Shown here in pieces: positions 11,400-21,394 of a stretch of DNA of 64,000 nt. Every line of letters begins with the position of its first letter. Positions within the stretch are counted from its first letter, which is position 1. The notes under the pieces are model-generated. The model did not search any database and was not told where the DNA came from. It saw nothing but the letters and a program-made list of their open reading frames with translations. The stretch is taken from positions 1,701,501-1,765,500 of the forward strand of contig WPIO01000014.1 of the NCBI GenBank assembly GCA_009760855.2. Reading direction: 5' to 3'. The position numbers were made by a program, and so were the translations under genes. Source of the DNA: Cristatella mucedo (taxonomy: Eukaryota; Bryozoa; Phylactolaemata; Cristatellidae).

Positions 11400-12350
11400 T
11401 AAAAATAAGTTTCTTGGTAGCTCCCTAAGGGAACATAGTCTGAATTAACATTGAAAGTGTCACTGACGATAGTAGGACTCCTATTTAGTAGCATATATTT
11501 GATCGTGGACAGGTAAGCAAAGTAAAGAGAAACCAAGACTGGTTGACTTTACAAAAACGCGTCCGGAATGCCAATGCATGTAAAAGCACAGTCTAATCAC
11601 TCACCATATCTCCACAGAAAGGTTTTCCTTGACAGAACAATGTCGCTGCGGAAAGGGTGGATTATTAGCTACATTTTGCACGTCATCATACCAAGAAACG
11701 GACACGGCACGGCAAGCACTGGGTAGGCATCTAATCGCTTTCCCAGCTGTGAAGCCAAACCCATCAAAGATCAGATACACCCAAAGCCATATCCGTCACG
11801 TCGTGGCAAACGAATGAGACATCCATGCAGCAGCTTGAGCCTAGTGACAGACACATTCATTATCTGCCTGCCGTCGGCTCCAGAGGAGATCCGCCTCTTT
11901 CCTCTGCTGTGGCGAAATAAGTAACTGAGAACCTGGCTATGAGTCGTACCCGAACGTTCGGGAAGGCAGCTAACAAGTGCTAAACCTTGCCTCTGGCTGT
12001 CACATGACCAGAAGTAACCCAAAAGATGGGGTGATAAGTCTGAACCTGAGTGGATGGTATGGAAGCGGCTACTCGATTGATGCCAACCTCCCCACTGGCA
12101 ACGTTCTATGTGATAGCGATTGTTGCCATCACATAAGCACATCACGACGCATCGTTTGACTGCAGAGTCACAGCTCACAGTAGAGTCACAGTTCCTCTTG
12201 TTTCCTTTACTTTAATGTTTTTTTTCCGGCGTTCCCCTCGGCAACTGCCCTCAAAGCTCGTGAGGAGGCGTCACATTTGCCCACTCCCTCTAGCTCTTAC
12301 TGTTTCTATGTTTCTATGATCGGAATGCTGACAGCGATAGGTCGCCACTT
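11400..12350. other. Unit 1 interval with a highly conserved island
   Basis: Positions about 11,705-11,955 are identical, as far as I can see, to 37,815-38,070 in unit 2, whereas sequence on both sides differs. A minus-strand open frame crosses it (11,771-12,178) and is partly shared with unit 2 (37,878-38,198). Its upstream ends differ and I recognise no domain, so I do not call a gene. Confidence 0.4.
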
Positions 12351-12709
12351 GAGTTCGCTCCTTCGACCTGTCGCTCGAGCCATGCCACCACGAACTCGCC
12401 GCCACGCCCCGGCAAACCTGATCTAGCCTCAATCATTTAAGGTTTGCTTGTCTCAGCTCTCTGCTAGATCTACCATTAACTGCTGCTCACAATCGGTTCT
12501 GAATCAGCATCCACCGACTGATGAGCATAGTGCTTACACCAGCCTCACACTCTGCCACCTGTCAACGCACCTGGTGATAATTCTTCAATGGAAACTCGGC
12601 TTTACTGCTGCGATGAATAAAGCCTGTGGTCCTCAGCAATTTGATAGCGTGAAACTGCATCATGGATGTAAAATATTCCTCACTTGTTTTGTAATTCATG
12701 TCTACAGGT

Positions 12710-12838
12710 TCCTATGAGAACTTAATCTCTATTCAGGCACTTCACCCATGCCTCGGAACTAGAGCTCACGACCTCGGCCAGACTTTGATCGGGGCGAGCC
12801 GCTAAACCACTCGAAGCCGAAACAGCTCGGCATGCCAA
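12710..12838 (-). mobile_element. SINE-2 (tRNA-derived head, LINE A-like 3' part), copy 1
   Basis: Read on the minus strand: a tRNA-like head with A-box-like and B-box-like segments, then a segment matching the LINE A 3' hairpin word GAGATTAAGTTCTC. The B box lies at about 12,758-12,768 (plus-strand reverse complement of a GGCTCGAGTCC-type box, altered here). Orientation (A box, B box, LINE-like tail) is that of a SINE. Further 3' sequence runs on to about 12,660. Confidence 0.65.
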
Positions 12839-13278
12839 GCGAATTGGGAGAATTCCATCTTGGTAACTGAAAAAATATGCAGCACGTGCTTCATCACTTC
12901 AGTGATAATTTCAATGATCTTGAGTTCGCTCCTTCGACCTGTCGCTCGAGCCATGTCGCCACGAACTTGCCGTCACGCCCGGCAACCAGATCTAGTCTCA
13001 ATCTTTTAAGGTTTGCTTGTCTCAGCTCTCTGCTAGATCCATCCTTGACTGCTTCTCACAATCGTATCTGCATCAGGATCCACCGACTGATGAGCAATGT
13101 GCTTACACCAGCGTCACACTCTGCCACATGTCAACGCACATGGTGATAATTCTTCAATAGAAACTCGACTTTACTGCTGCTAAAACTAAAGCCTGTGGTC
13201 TCCAGAAATTTGTAATCGAGGAAGAACATCATTGATGTAAAATATTCCTCACTTGTTTTTTAATTCATGTCTACAGCT

Positions 13279-13408
13279 TCATATGAGAACTTAATCTCTA
13301 TTCAGGCACTTCACACATGGCTCGGGACTCGAGCCCACGACCTCGGCCAGACTTTGATCGGGGCGAGCCGCTAAACCACTGGGCCGAACCAGCTCGGCAG
13401 GCCAAGCG
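13279..13408 (-). mobile_element. SINE-2, copy 2 (better preserved)
   Basis: The minus strand reads a tRNA-like head, including TGGTTTAGCGGCTCG (A-box-like region, about 13,362-13,376), then GTGGGCTCGAGTCCCGAG (B-box region, about 13,322-13,339). The LINE A-like segment GAGATTAAGTTCTC follows at about 13,287-13,300. It lies in the second block of the 571-bp tandem duplication. Confidence 0.7.
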
Positions 13409-13489
13409 AATTGGGAGTATTCCATCTTGGTAACTGAAAACATATGCAGCACGTGCTTCGTCACTTCAGTGATAATTTCAATGATCACT

Positions 13490-14441
13490 AACTTAAGATG
13501 ACGACGAAATTTGGTAACAAAGGGGTCAAGGTATGGGCTATTTTGTAGCTGATACCTTGCTTGATGATGCAAGACGCTAAACTGGAGATAATCCTGAAAA
13601 TTGAAGGAACTAGTCAAATGATCCACCTTTGAGATAATTTTATTTTCACAGAGTGTAACGAGCCTAAGTGTTCAGCATTTTTCTGCAATAAAGGTAAATC
13701 GGGTTTGGCACTATTAGGCTCACAATGTGGTCAAATCAATCTTCCGGCCTGAATACAGTTGAGTGTCTCTAGGCAAAGGTAGAGTTCATTAGAAGAAAGC
13801 AATAAATCCACGGAATCGCTTTCATCAAGTTTGCATATTCGTCCGAGATGGATAAAGTCAGATGTTTTTGAAGGCTTAGTTTGCTATAAGCCCGAGAGAG
13901 GCTGTTGGTGATCTCGGCCAGATTGTGGTCGGGGTAGAATCTTAACCAGTGAACTAAGCCAACTCGTCATGCGCACACATGTCTAAAGATGATATGAACC
14001 TTCGAAAATATGCACGTCTCGGAAGTGAAAGGTGCTCTGTCTTGGACTTGCTCAGGGGCCCAGCCAGCGTCAGCTTGACACGAAACCCTCTCCGAGCGTA
14101 ATTAGCCAGTTAAATCTCAGGCAGCCTACAGTCATCCGAGAACACGAGCCGTCTTTCTGCTGCTAATTCTTCGTGTAAACGGGTCTAGCAAGATTCCCTT
14201 GCCGACGAGCCCTTCTGCTCTCATCTGTGGTATTTCACAGCAGATGTAGCTACCAGCGAGCTATTACTAGTGAGACATATCTTGAGTATCTCTCTGCAGC
14301 TTATCTCACATAAATATGCTTAGGATTATGTTTGACGTAGACCAATACTTTAAATGTGCAGATCTTAGCAAATGCGGGCGTTAATAGATATACGGTCGCT
14401 TTTAAAACAACATCTCCATATATTAGCTGAGAAAGCTGGTC

Positions 14442-14446
<5 letters not shown>
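13490..14446. other. Unit 1 interval, decayed SINE-2-like head, no gene
   Basis: About 13,905-13,978 resembles the SINE-2 head (atctcggccagattgtggtc versus acctcggccagactttgatc) but is further decayed. It is shared with unit 2 at 39,733-39,806. The surrounding block 13,860-14,160 is about 98% identical to 39,690-39,995. No coding signal is visible. Confidence 0.45.
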
Positions 14447-14518
<72 letters not shown>

Positions 14519-14538
14519 TCTCTCTCGCTCTCTCTCTT
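14447..14538. repeat. (CT)n microsatellite
   Basis: A tract of about 90 bases of CT with three single interruptions. It is shared with unit 2 (40,266-40,338), which is shorter and purer. An open frame of serine-leucine repeats across it is an artefact. Confidence 0.97.
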
Positions 14539-14786
14539 TACGACCCAGGTAGTGGGTTCGATTTCTGAAACAGAATATTCTTTATTAACCGTAAAAAGTC
14601 AGGGATAGCTGCCGAATTACTACTGCCACTGTCCAAATAGGGCAGTAGAACAAGGCGGCCATAATACTTTTGCTGCACTTTTCTGCCCGTGGTGCCGTCT
14701 ATCTAATTCTTCCGTTGCAGTTCCATCAAAACTCTTGTACCCTACTTGGCAATAACCGTTTATGGGAATTCTTAATCTGTATCAAT

Positions 14787-14890
14787 AATAATAATAACAA
14801 TACACTTGATAAAGCGCCATCAGAGAACTCAATCTCTGTCTAGGTGCTTTACAGTTTTAGCACAGGGAAATGTCAGGGCACACTTCCTTT
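14787..14890 (-). mobile_element. LINE A solo 3' end
   Basis: AAT-rich tail (14,787-14,800), then the terminal hairpin with slightly altered arms (aaagcgccatc ... ctaggtgcttta, about 14,812-14,852) and a few bases of 3' UTR. It is shared with unit 2 at 40,580-40,680, so it predates the duplication. Confidence 0.75.
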
Positions 14891-17800
14891 CTGGCCGATT
14901 ATGCAGCTCCTTGCATCCGGGTAAATAGGAAATAATGAGAAAATTGGAAACCATACTCTTTTGATCCAGACGGACCGGTCTGACAAGCTAAGGCTGCATT
15001 CCAGTTAGCACACTCAGGCATTAGAGAATATTAAAAACGTTAACATATCTTCTTTTGAGATATGTCGTTTTGAAAATAAACCGTTACGGATTTGTCTTTG
15101 ATGGAATAGCGATCCCCCTGCAGTCTAATGGCTGAGTATGAAGTCGGTCAAATAAGTATCAGCTGAAGCAGCTATACAGCATTGGGTTTTGGGATTGCCA
15201 TTGCCAAGTTGACTGATCAGGTCGCACCATTTAGACAGCAGTTGAAGAGCCTTAGCAACTCTCACCCTGCTGGCAGCGAGCGATAAATAATTGCCTGCCA
15301 CGGGACATAAGCCCAGAATTGGGATCATAACGTGAGAGCAGCTTACCTCTGAGACAACCATTAACTTTCAGAAGCACCACACAGCTGATGAATGGAGAAT
15401 GACCCACCGAAAATTCTAGCGACTACTCGGGTGCACCATGGTTACAGGCATAGGCAGGCGGACTGTCTGGCGGCAGCCCTTAATGCATTTGAGAGTACTC
15501 CCTAGACTGGCACGGTCTGCTAAGTGCCTATTCTGGACCCAGGTATTGAGAAGCCTGAATATGTCAAAGCTTTGTCCTCCAAGAAGTTACCTTGTAAACG
15601 CGATCGCAGCTGTGGTATATCGGAGTCTTGTTTCGTAACTCTTATAGTTTACAAACTGCAAAAGATTCCGTTTCCAGGAATAATTTAGGAAAGGTAATTA
15701 CGATTAGCCGTCGCTTCAAAATCAGGCATCCATAAAATAACTTGTGCGGTGAATACATGGACCTAGTTTTTTTCTATGAACGTGTGCCGTTTCATAGCTA
15801 GAGCTAGGATCTTTAACGAAACCTTATTCAGACTTAGGAGGTCAATAGTTGGCTACATTGACCATGAAACTATAACTTATCTTGTTAACTTGATTACTTA
15901 TTATGTTTTAACTGCCTTTCAGTCGTTACTAGACTTAGTTTTGGTGGGTAATTCTTCGCTGATTGAAAAGGAAGTTGGGCGAGACACACACACTCTCTCT
16001 TTTTTCTTTCATTCTCTCTCACTCTGTCTCTTAAAGCAAAATAGGATAAGGGAGAAGAACAAACAATATGCTATATGGAAATGACATTTCGTCTATCTGA
16101 GAAATAGTCAACGAACGTTTTGTAACTCAAGAAGTGAATGCAGGTTTTTACACCAGTAGGGCGACCATTACATGTAGCCATATAATAGGAAGACTGTTCT
16201 AGTTAGTTTGCCGTGGGATAAGCTTGAATTAATGACCAGTGATGGCAGAAAAAAGTCAGAGCACGAGATCTCTTACCAGTAGCACATTTAATCAGAAAAG
16301 TTTCGACATAATCGCATCTCACTTGACTGCAGCATCTGAGAGCCTATAATAAAACAGTAGCCGTGCTCGAATGAGATTTCGGTTGACCAACGACTAGTAA
16401 AGTATTTCAAACCTAAATAAGCGAGCAAGAACCTTTGTTGGCAGGCTGCTTTTGGGCATGCTCCGGCTTAGCAAAGATAGCATTCACGCCTCGAAGCCGG
16501 TAGATTGGTATGATCGGAGAAAGAGTCAATTTCGAACTTACCTACGTTCCAACGACGTGATGAAAATCGTTATAATACGGTCCATCCTGCACTGCATAAG
16601 TTGTGCGAGGACAATCTTACATTAAATACCAATCGTCAGCAGAGTTCACTTCTATTCGAGTAATCAAGAAGAAAGTTTTCCCGGGCTTCAAATGGCGAGT
16701 CTGACTTTAGTCGTTAAATATCGGGCTACCAGATGGGCTAACCATCAGTATAGAACGTATACTTCAACATTCTTTAATTAGAAGAAACATTCAGAGACAG
16801 CAGAGGGTTCTTCGAAATGCGATAACAATCAATGACCGTATAGGCAAAAAATCTATTATATATAATTAACAAGCTAAAGACTTAAAGATTAAGTTCGTTC
16901 AGCATATAGAGCGATTATGGGCATGACGGTATGTTGCTGATTGTTATGCAGTTTAAAATGACCCGGTTTTTTCTTAAAATGAGAACAACCTAAGAAAGTT
17001 GTGTAGCTTTGCGGTTTTGCCGATTACAATTCAACAAGGTTTTCCATCGCATACTCAATCACTTATAATCAGTTATAATAAGGGCACCTAAAGAATATGC
17101 GACGTTGAGCCATGGCTGCAGATATCAGTTAATACTCGAATGGTCTGGAGTCTTAAGTCTTTTAATGAGAGTTGAGCTGAGAAACTGACAATTTGAGCCA
17201 ATAAGCTGACTTACTAACCTTAAAAAATCTTATGCGTCAAGCTTACATGATTCTAATGCATTAGAACCGTTGACTTTGCAATAACATGTTCTAAATTTAT
17301 ATATAAACATTCAAATTTGCACTTCAATTAAGAATTATTTTGATCTGCATGATAATTCTAAAGCGAAAGCGTGTCAATTTCAAGTTGCTTTCGACTAAAG
17401 CTGACGATCTGAAACTATCCTAGAGCTGAAACGTGTGCATCACCTTAAGAAAAGTAAAGGCTGTTACACCGGTTTATCTATCACTCTTGGAACTCACTTA
17501 CTAAGCTGCAGTTAATCTTTCTCACGTTTTAGAATATGGTTCTCTTAAGTAATAATTTGAGGTTTCAATCATACAAACATTTTATTCTTCGAAATCTGTG
17601 TTACTCAAGGAATATTTAAGACGTGAGCGATCATGTTGGCATGTTTTGACTTGAGCTGCAATAGCTATTCAAAGCTTGCCTAGTAAAGTGTTAATCAAAA
17701 AGATATAGTCTGAAATACGAAGTCTCACTAATGCAAGGTTTATTCATCGCTTTAGGCATGAATACCCAGCAATACTTGAACTTTAAACTTATTCTATTTT

Positions 17801-18584
17801 GTTCAGTAGCACGAGGAGGTGGAATTTTCAGTCATTATCGTGCAATGCTTATGGATCTAGCAATAGTATGCACAAAAAGTCACAGAGAACCCACAAAAAA
17901 GACACAGGGGCAGAGTCTTAATACTGCATGTTTGTAATAATTAGTTACCATGTTTCCGCCTAGTTGCTGGAATTACGTTCAGTCCTCTCAGGGCGTTATA
18001 TAAATCTCTTTCAATTGTCATTATGCATCTTATAAAGAAATTAATCGGTAGCATAGCTAGCATCGAGTACTTTGTCTACAATCCGATGCCTTTAGGCAAG
18101 GTGGGCATCTGCCCACTTATGTGCCTGCTCTTTTTCGAAGCTCTAGAGCTACTAGTATGCATAGATTTGTTGCAGGTATCTTAACAAATAAAACAATAAT
18201 TTTTAAATTTACGAGGTTGTATTCGTACTGTTTGTTGAAATATCTATCAATAGTCATCTTATATGATATCAAAGACACCCGTAACCTGAACCCTGGAATA
18301 GTAGACTAAACAAAATAGGCACATTCTCGGTCGAGATAGCTATGTTCGTGGACTGACTACCTAAAGACTAAATTCGAAGAAGAGATAATTTCGCTTGGAT
18401 TTTTGTGATCGGGAAAATGATCCCGCAGCTAATTGACAAATTACTCAAAATACTTTCACCTGATCTATAAATCAAGCAACTCGTGAAGTTCTATGCTAGA
18501 GAAAACAGATTGGTCAATATTTAGTGCCTTAAATTCCTATACATACATACATATATATATGATAAAGATTGTAATTTTAAAAGT
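14891..18584. other. Unit 1 interval, no gene recognised
   Basis: Collinear with 40,930-44,690. The stretch 14,950-15,260 is almost identical between units, and the remainder is clearly diverged. A CT-rich tract occurs at 15,992-16,032. Open frames near 15,776, 16,505 and 17,731 are short and their unit 2 cognates differ by many amino acids and frameshifts. A 16-base perfect palindrome lies at 18,101-18,116. I see no transposon domain. Confidence 0.4.
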
Positions 18585-19105
18585 TCTTCTGGTATGTAAT
18601 ATTATTAATAAGTAGCAGAAAGATATGCACACCCTATTTTTAAAACAGAAGAATTCACGCAGTCGCTTACGTGTGTAGCCTGGTGACCTATCTCCCAGGC
18701 AGGGAGAAGGTGATATTTAAGGTCTGACTAAAACCTATTTCAACCTTCATTTAAAGGCTGTCCAGAACGCTCTTTCATACTTGTCTGGCTCGTCACTAGA
18801 AATGCATTGAAAGAGAGCTGTTTTACTCTAATTCAAGCTCGTTGAGCTCTTTTTAGAATTTGAAAAACTCAAGTTTGATAAAAAAAAAAACGTAACATGT
18901 CGGGCTGGAAGTCAAGCAAGCACTGTACCATGGATCGGGTATTAAGCCTCAGCTATAGTCCAACCGCAAGCGATTATATTTTACATGTGCCAACTTACAA
19001 TAATGTATCTAGCAACATCTACTGTCTTTTTATGCTAAGAAGAGCTATGGCTGTCGGGTCAAGAATACTCAGGCAGGTTTCATTCCCTCCGTATTAAAAA
19101 AATAC
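18585..19105. other. About 520 bases present only in unit 1
   Basis: Unit 2 passes directly from the TA-rich tract near 44,660 to the block that corresponds to 19,110, with a short unrelated linker. The extra unit 1 sequence includes an A-run at about 18,880-18,891 and a short open frame (18,897-19,097). I found no terminal repeats or target duplication, so it may be an insertion in unit 1 or a deletion in unit 2. Confidence 0.5.
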
Positions 19106-19450
19106 AAGGTAACCTTGATCAGTTTTCGTGCATATTCCTTGTCACAAACTACTCCCAAAATCTCGTGGGTGAACGAAACTTGAACCGGGGATTTTCGAAT
19201 TCAGGTCACCTAATTGATTATTAATTGATACTGAAGCCTGGCTTTGGCTTGACGGCTCCGATTTCAACAGCTGATTGGTTGGCCGCTCTTACGTTGCTCG
19301 CTCAAGCGAAAACTCACTAAGCTCGCGTGACTCAGGTGGCCACTGGAGAGACCCTCGTGTGAAGAGTGACCCAAGCCAGGGATAATCGGTGGTGGTGCAA
19401 CAGCAGACGATTGCGTAACTTGCTACTCAGACCCAGCTGTCGCCTTACCA

Positions 19451-19458
19451 TTTATAAG
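19451..19458 (+). promoter_or_regulatory. Putative TATA box of the secreted-peptide gene, unit 1
   Basis: The sequence tttataag lies 53 bases before the ATG at 19,504, which would put transcription start about 25-30 bases downstream, near 19,483. The same box is retained in unit 2 (45,031-45,038) although a base just before it has changed. An inverted CCAAT-type word (attgg) lies at 19,274-19,278. Confidence 0.55.
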
Positions 19459-19503
19459 GCTGCAGCTCCGTTGGCCAGTCCGACAGAGCAAGAGGAAGTC
19501 AAC

Positions 19504-19863
19504 ATGGAGGGACGTGTTCTCGCGATACTACTGGCTTGTGTCCTCTGTGTATTTTGGGCGACCACATTGAACGCACAAGGTACTGTGTCGCCGGCAGAAG
19601 AAACTTGCTGGTCCTTTATCGCTCAGAGTGAGCGTCGGTGTGTGTGAACGTTAGCAGCAGCGACTCTGCTTTTGCTTTTAGATCCATGCTCGTGCTCGGC
19701 GTACGGTAACACGTACAGACCTATAAATAATTGTACGCATTTCACTCAACAATATGCTACCTATGATCCTGTGCAATTCAAGTGTGCAAACGGGACTCTG
19801 TTCGATGTTAGCGTCTGCGTCTGCAACGAGATCGACAAAACGGTCTGTCCTCGTGGATGTTAA
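19504..19863 (+). CDS. Small secreted Cys-rich, chitin-binding-like peptide (two exons), unit 1 copy
   Basis: Exon 1 is 19,504-19,579, the intron 19,580-19,681 (102 bp, donor CAAG|GTACTG, acceptor TTGCTTTTAG|AT) and exon 2 19,682-19,863. Splicing in phase 1 gives 85 residues plus a stop. Residues 1-24 form a signal peptide (MEGRVLAILLACVLCVFW, then a small-residue cleavage region ending NA). The mature ~60 residues hold eight cysteines at 28, 30, 43, 60, 71, 73, 81 and 85, and two sequons (N42, N62). The block FKCANGTLFD and its cysteine spacing resemble type-2 chitin-binding (peritrophin-A/tachycitin-like) domains. However, the usual third cysteine (about residue 49) is a glutamine and additional cysteines occur, so family membership is likely, not certain. 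The ATG has a good context (caacatgg). Predicted role: extracellular, perhaps binding chitin or another glycan. No AATAAA seen within 500 bases. Confidence 0.72.
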
Positions 19864-21120
19864 TGGCTTGACGAAGGAGATCGATCGCGATCATTGTGTG
19901 GGCTAAGAAGAGCTTATGCAGTTCCATCAGTTCATTTCGCCGATTGTCTGCACGAATGTCTTATTCTAAAGCTCCAGCATTAAGCATGTTTGATTTTGCA
20001 TACTGTCTTTGCCAATGAAAACATGCTTCCTAAAGTGTGTCGATTTCTTTTATCGAAGTGACTCGGTTGTTCGAGCGGGCATCATGTCGACGGGAAGCCC
20101 GAGGGATAGCAGCATGTGCCGGTCTCATCTTCACGCCCGTAACTTGTTTTATGAAGTGCTGAACGGCAGTTCTTTATCTGCTCTAGGAATGTTTGCCGAC
20201 AGAGTGTTTTATGATCTGGAGACCATCAACAAACTCCAGGGGCTTGTACATTTCATTGCTCAATTGAGTGAGCTGTCGATACTAAGGATGTACGGTTATC
20301 AGAGCAGAGGTTGCTACTTTGGTTGTACGTTTAGGCTTGCGCGAGTTTGATTGCAGCACTATGCCGAGTCACGTGCACAGAGTGTATTGCATTTGGATGC
20401 CGAGCTGCAATCACAGCGTCTGTGGTAGTCTGCCACCTCAAACTGCATCAGACAGCGGCTCAACTTTATCTATTCGATACAGGTAGAAACCACTAGCGTT
20501 TGAGCGAGATCGTGGCTTTTCAAGTTAAGTGTGACCTATTCACACCGGCCAAGTGCTTAAGGGAGGAAAAACGTACGTCCGGCCTGAGCTGATCCTATAA
20601 ACCTCTGTGTCACCAGTCGTGTGGTCTATTCATTGGACATATCGAAACTATGACTCAATTGCACTCCGAAAGATATGTTGAGAATGATCATAATAACAAT
20701 AACAATGATTACAGTAGGTTATGTGCCTGATTCATAAATGAGCTTCTTCACTATTCAAGTGCTTTAAAACTCACTGTACGAGAATCCCTACCTAAGGATT
20801 AGTGTCTTCCTCGATGTCAAGCATGCAAATGCAACTTGGCGTAATACTTAAACCACTGTGCCAACATTAAGATACTCGTAGCCACTGGTTAGCAAGACGT
20901 AGCCGGAAGTAACCCTCGAGGGCTGTAAATTCTCACTGACGTATCTGCAGCTGAAACTCGTAGCCCCACTGAATGCACGGACGTGTTTTTTTACATCCTC
21001 GGTAGACGAGTTGCAATCGTAAAGCTTGCTAAGATCGCCCACAAGAGACGACTGTTGGCCTAAATTTGAACGGCTCTAGATACTTTGCGGCCTCGTGAAT
21101 GATTCACGGTAGAACGGGTC
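19864..21120. other. 3' flank of the secreted-peptide gene, highly similar to unit 2
   Basis: Very similar to 45,443-46,560 (about 96-97% by eye) until about 20,985, where the units diverge. A + strand open frame of 113 codons (20,009-20,350) is also open in unit 2. However, of 14 base differences about 12 change the amino acid, which argues against it being translated. It may be 3' untranslated sequence. Confidence 0.5.
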
Positions 21121-21394
21121 TTCTCTGTAAAGAATTTCAGCCAAAATGTCAAAAAATCCGATCAAAATAGGATAAACATCCAAAATCCATTACCGAAGAA
21201 CTAAAACTTGAAGAAAATATGAATAATTTGCTTAAGAATCGTTTACTTTAGTGCATTGAATTATTTTGAGATTCATCAAATCCTTGGTGACTCGGCATTC
21301 TCAAAAACATTACCGGAAAATTTTTAATCCGAATGAAGGTAATGTCAACCGGCATCACGTTACAGACTTTAAACAGCATGTAATGTTAGTAATA
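21121..21394. other. End of unit-unique sequence before LINE A
   Basis: Aligns with 47,466-47,737 in unit 2 with many substitutions. No gene seen. It leads directly into the AAT tail of LINE A. Confidence 0.5.

Larger units (their letters stand above)
12351..13487. repeat. Local 571-bp tandem duplication containing SINE-2
   Basis: The block starting gagttcgctccttcgacctg at 12,351 restarts at 12,922, a period of 571 bp. Both blocks include cagctctctgctagat, the LINE-like tail word gagaacttaatctctattca and a tRNA-like SINE head. Unit 2 has a single copy (38,302 to about 38,955), so the doubling happened in unit 1 or was lost from unit 2. Divergence between the two blocks is around ten per cent. 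Confidence 0.85.

Noticed and set aside
11771-12178. 135-codon minus-strand frame with a cognate at 37,878-38,198
   Set aside because: Shared only because the DNA is nearly identical there. The upstream parts differ and no domain is recognisable.
13310-13400. tRNA gene in SINE-2
   Set aside because: The A and B boxes are present but the acceptor arms do not pair well and the sequence recurs with a LINE-like tail, so it is a SINE head.
14372-14608. Serine/leucine repeat protein across the CT microsatellite
   Set aside because: Translation of simple repeat. The same applies to 40,197-40,409 and to the frames over the CA array at 37,187-37,644.
20009-20350. 113-codon frame, also open at 45,588-45,929
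   Set aside because: About 12 of 14 base differences change the amino acid, against none in the adjacent secreted-peptide exons, so it behaves like untranslated DNA.
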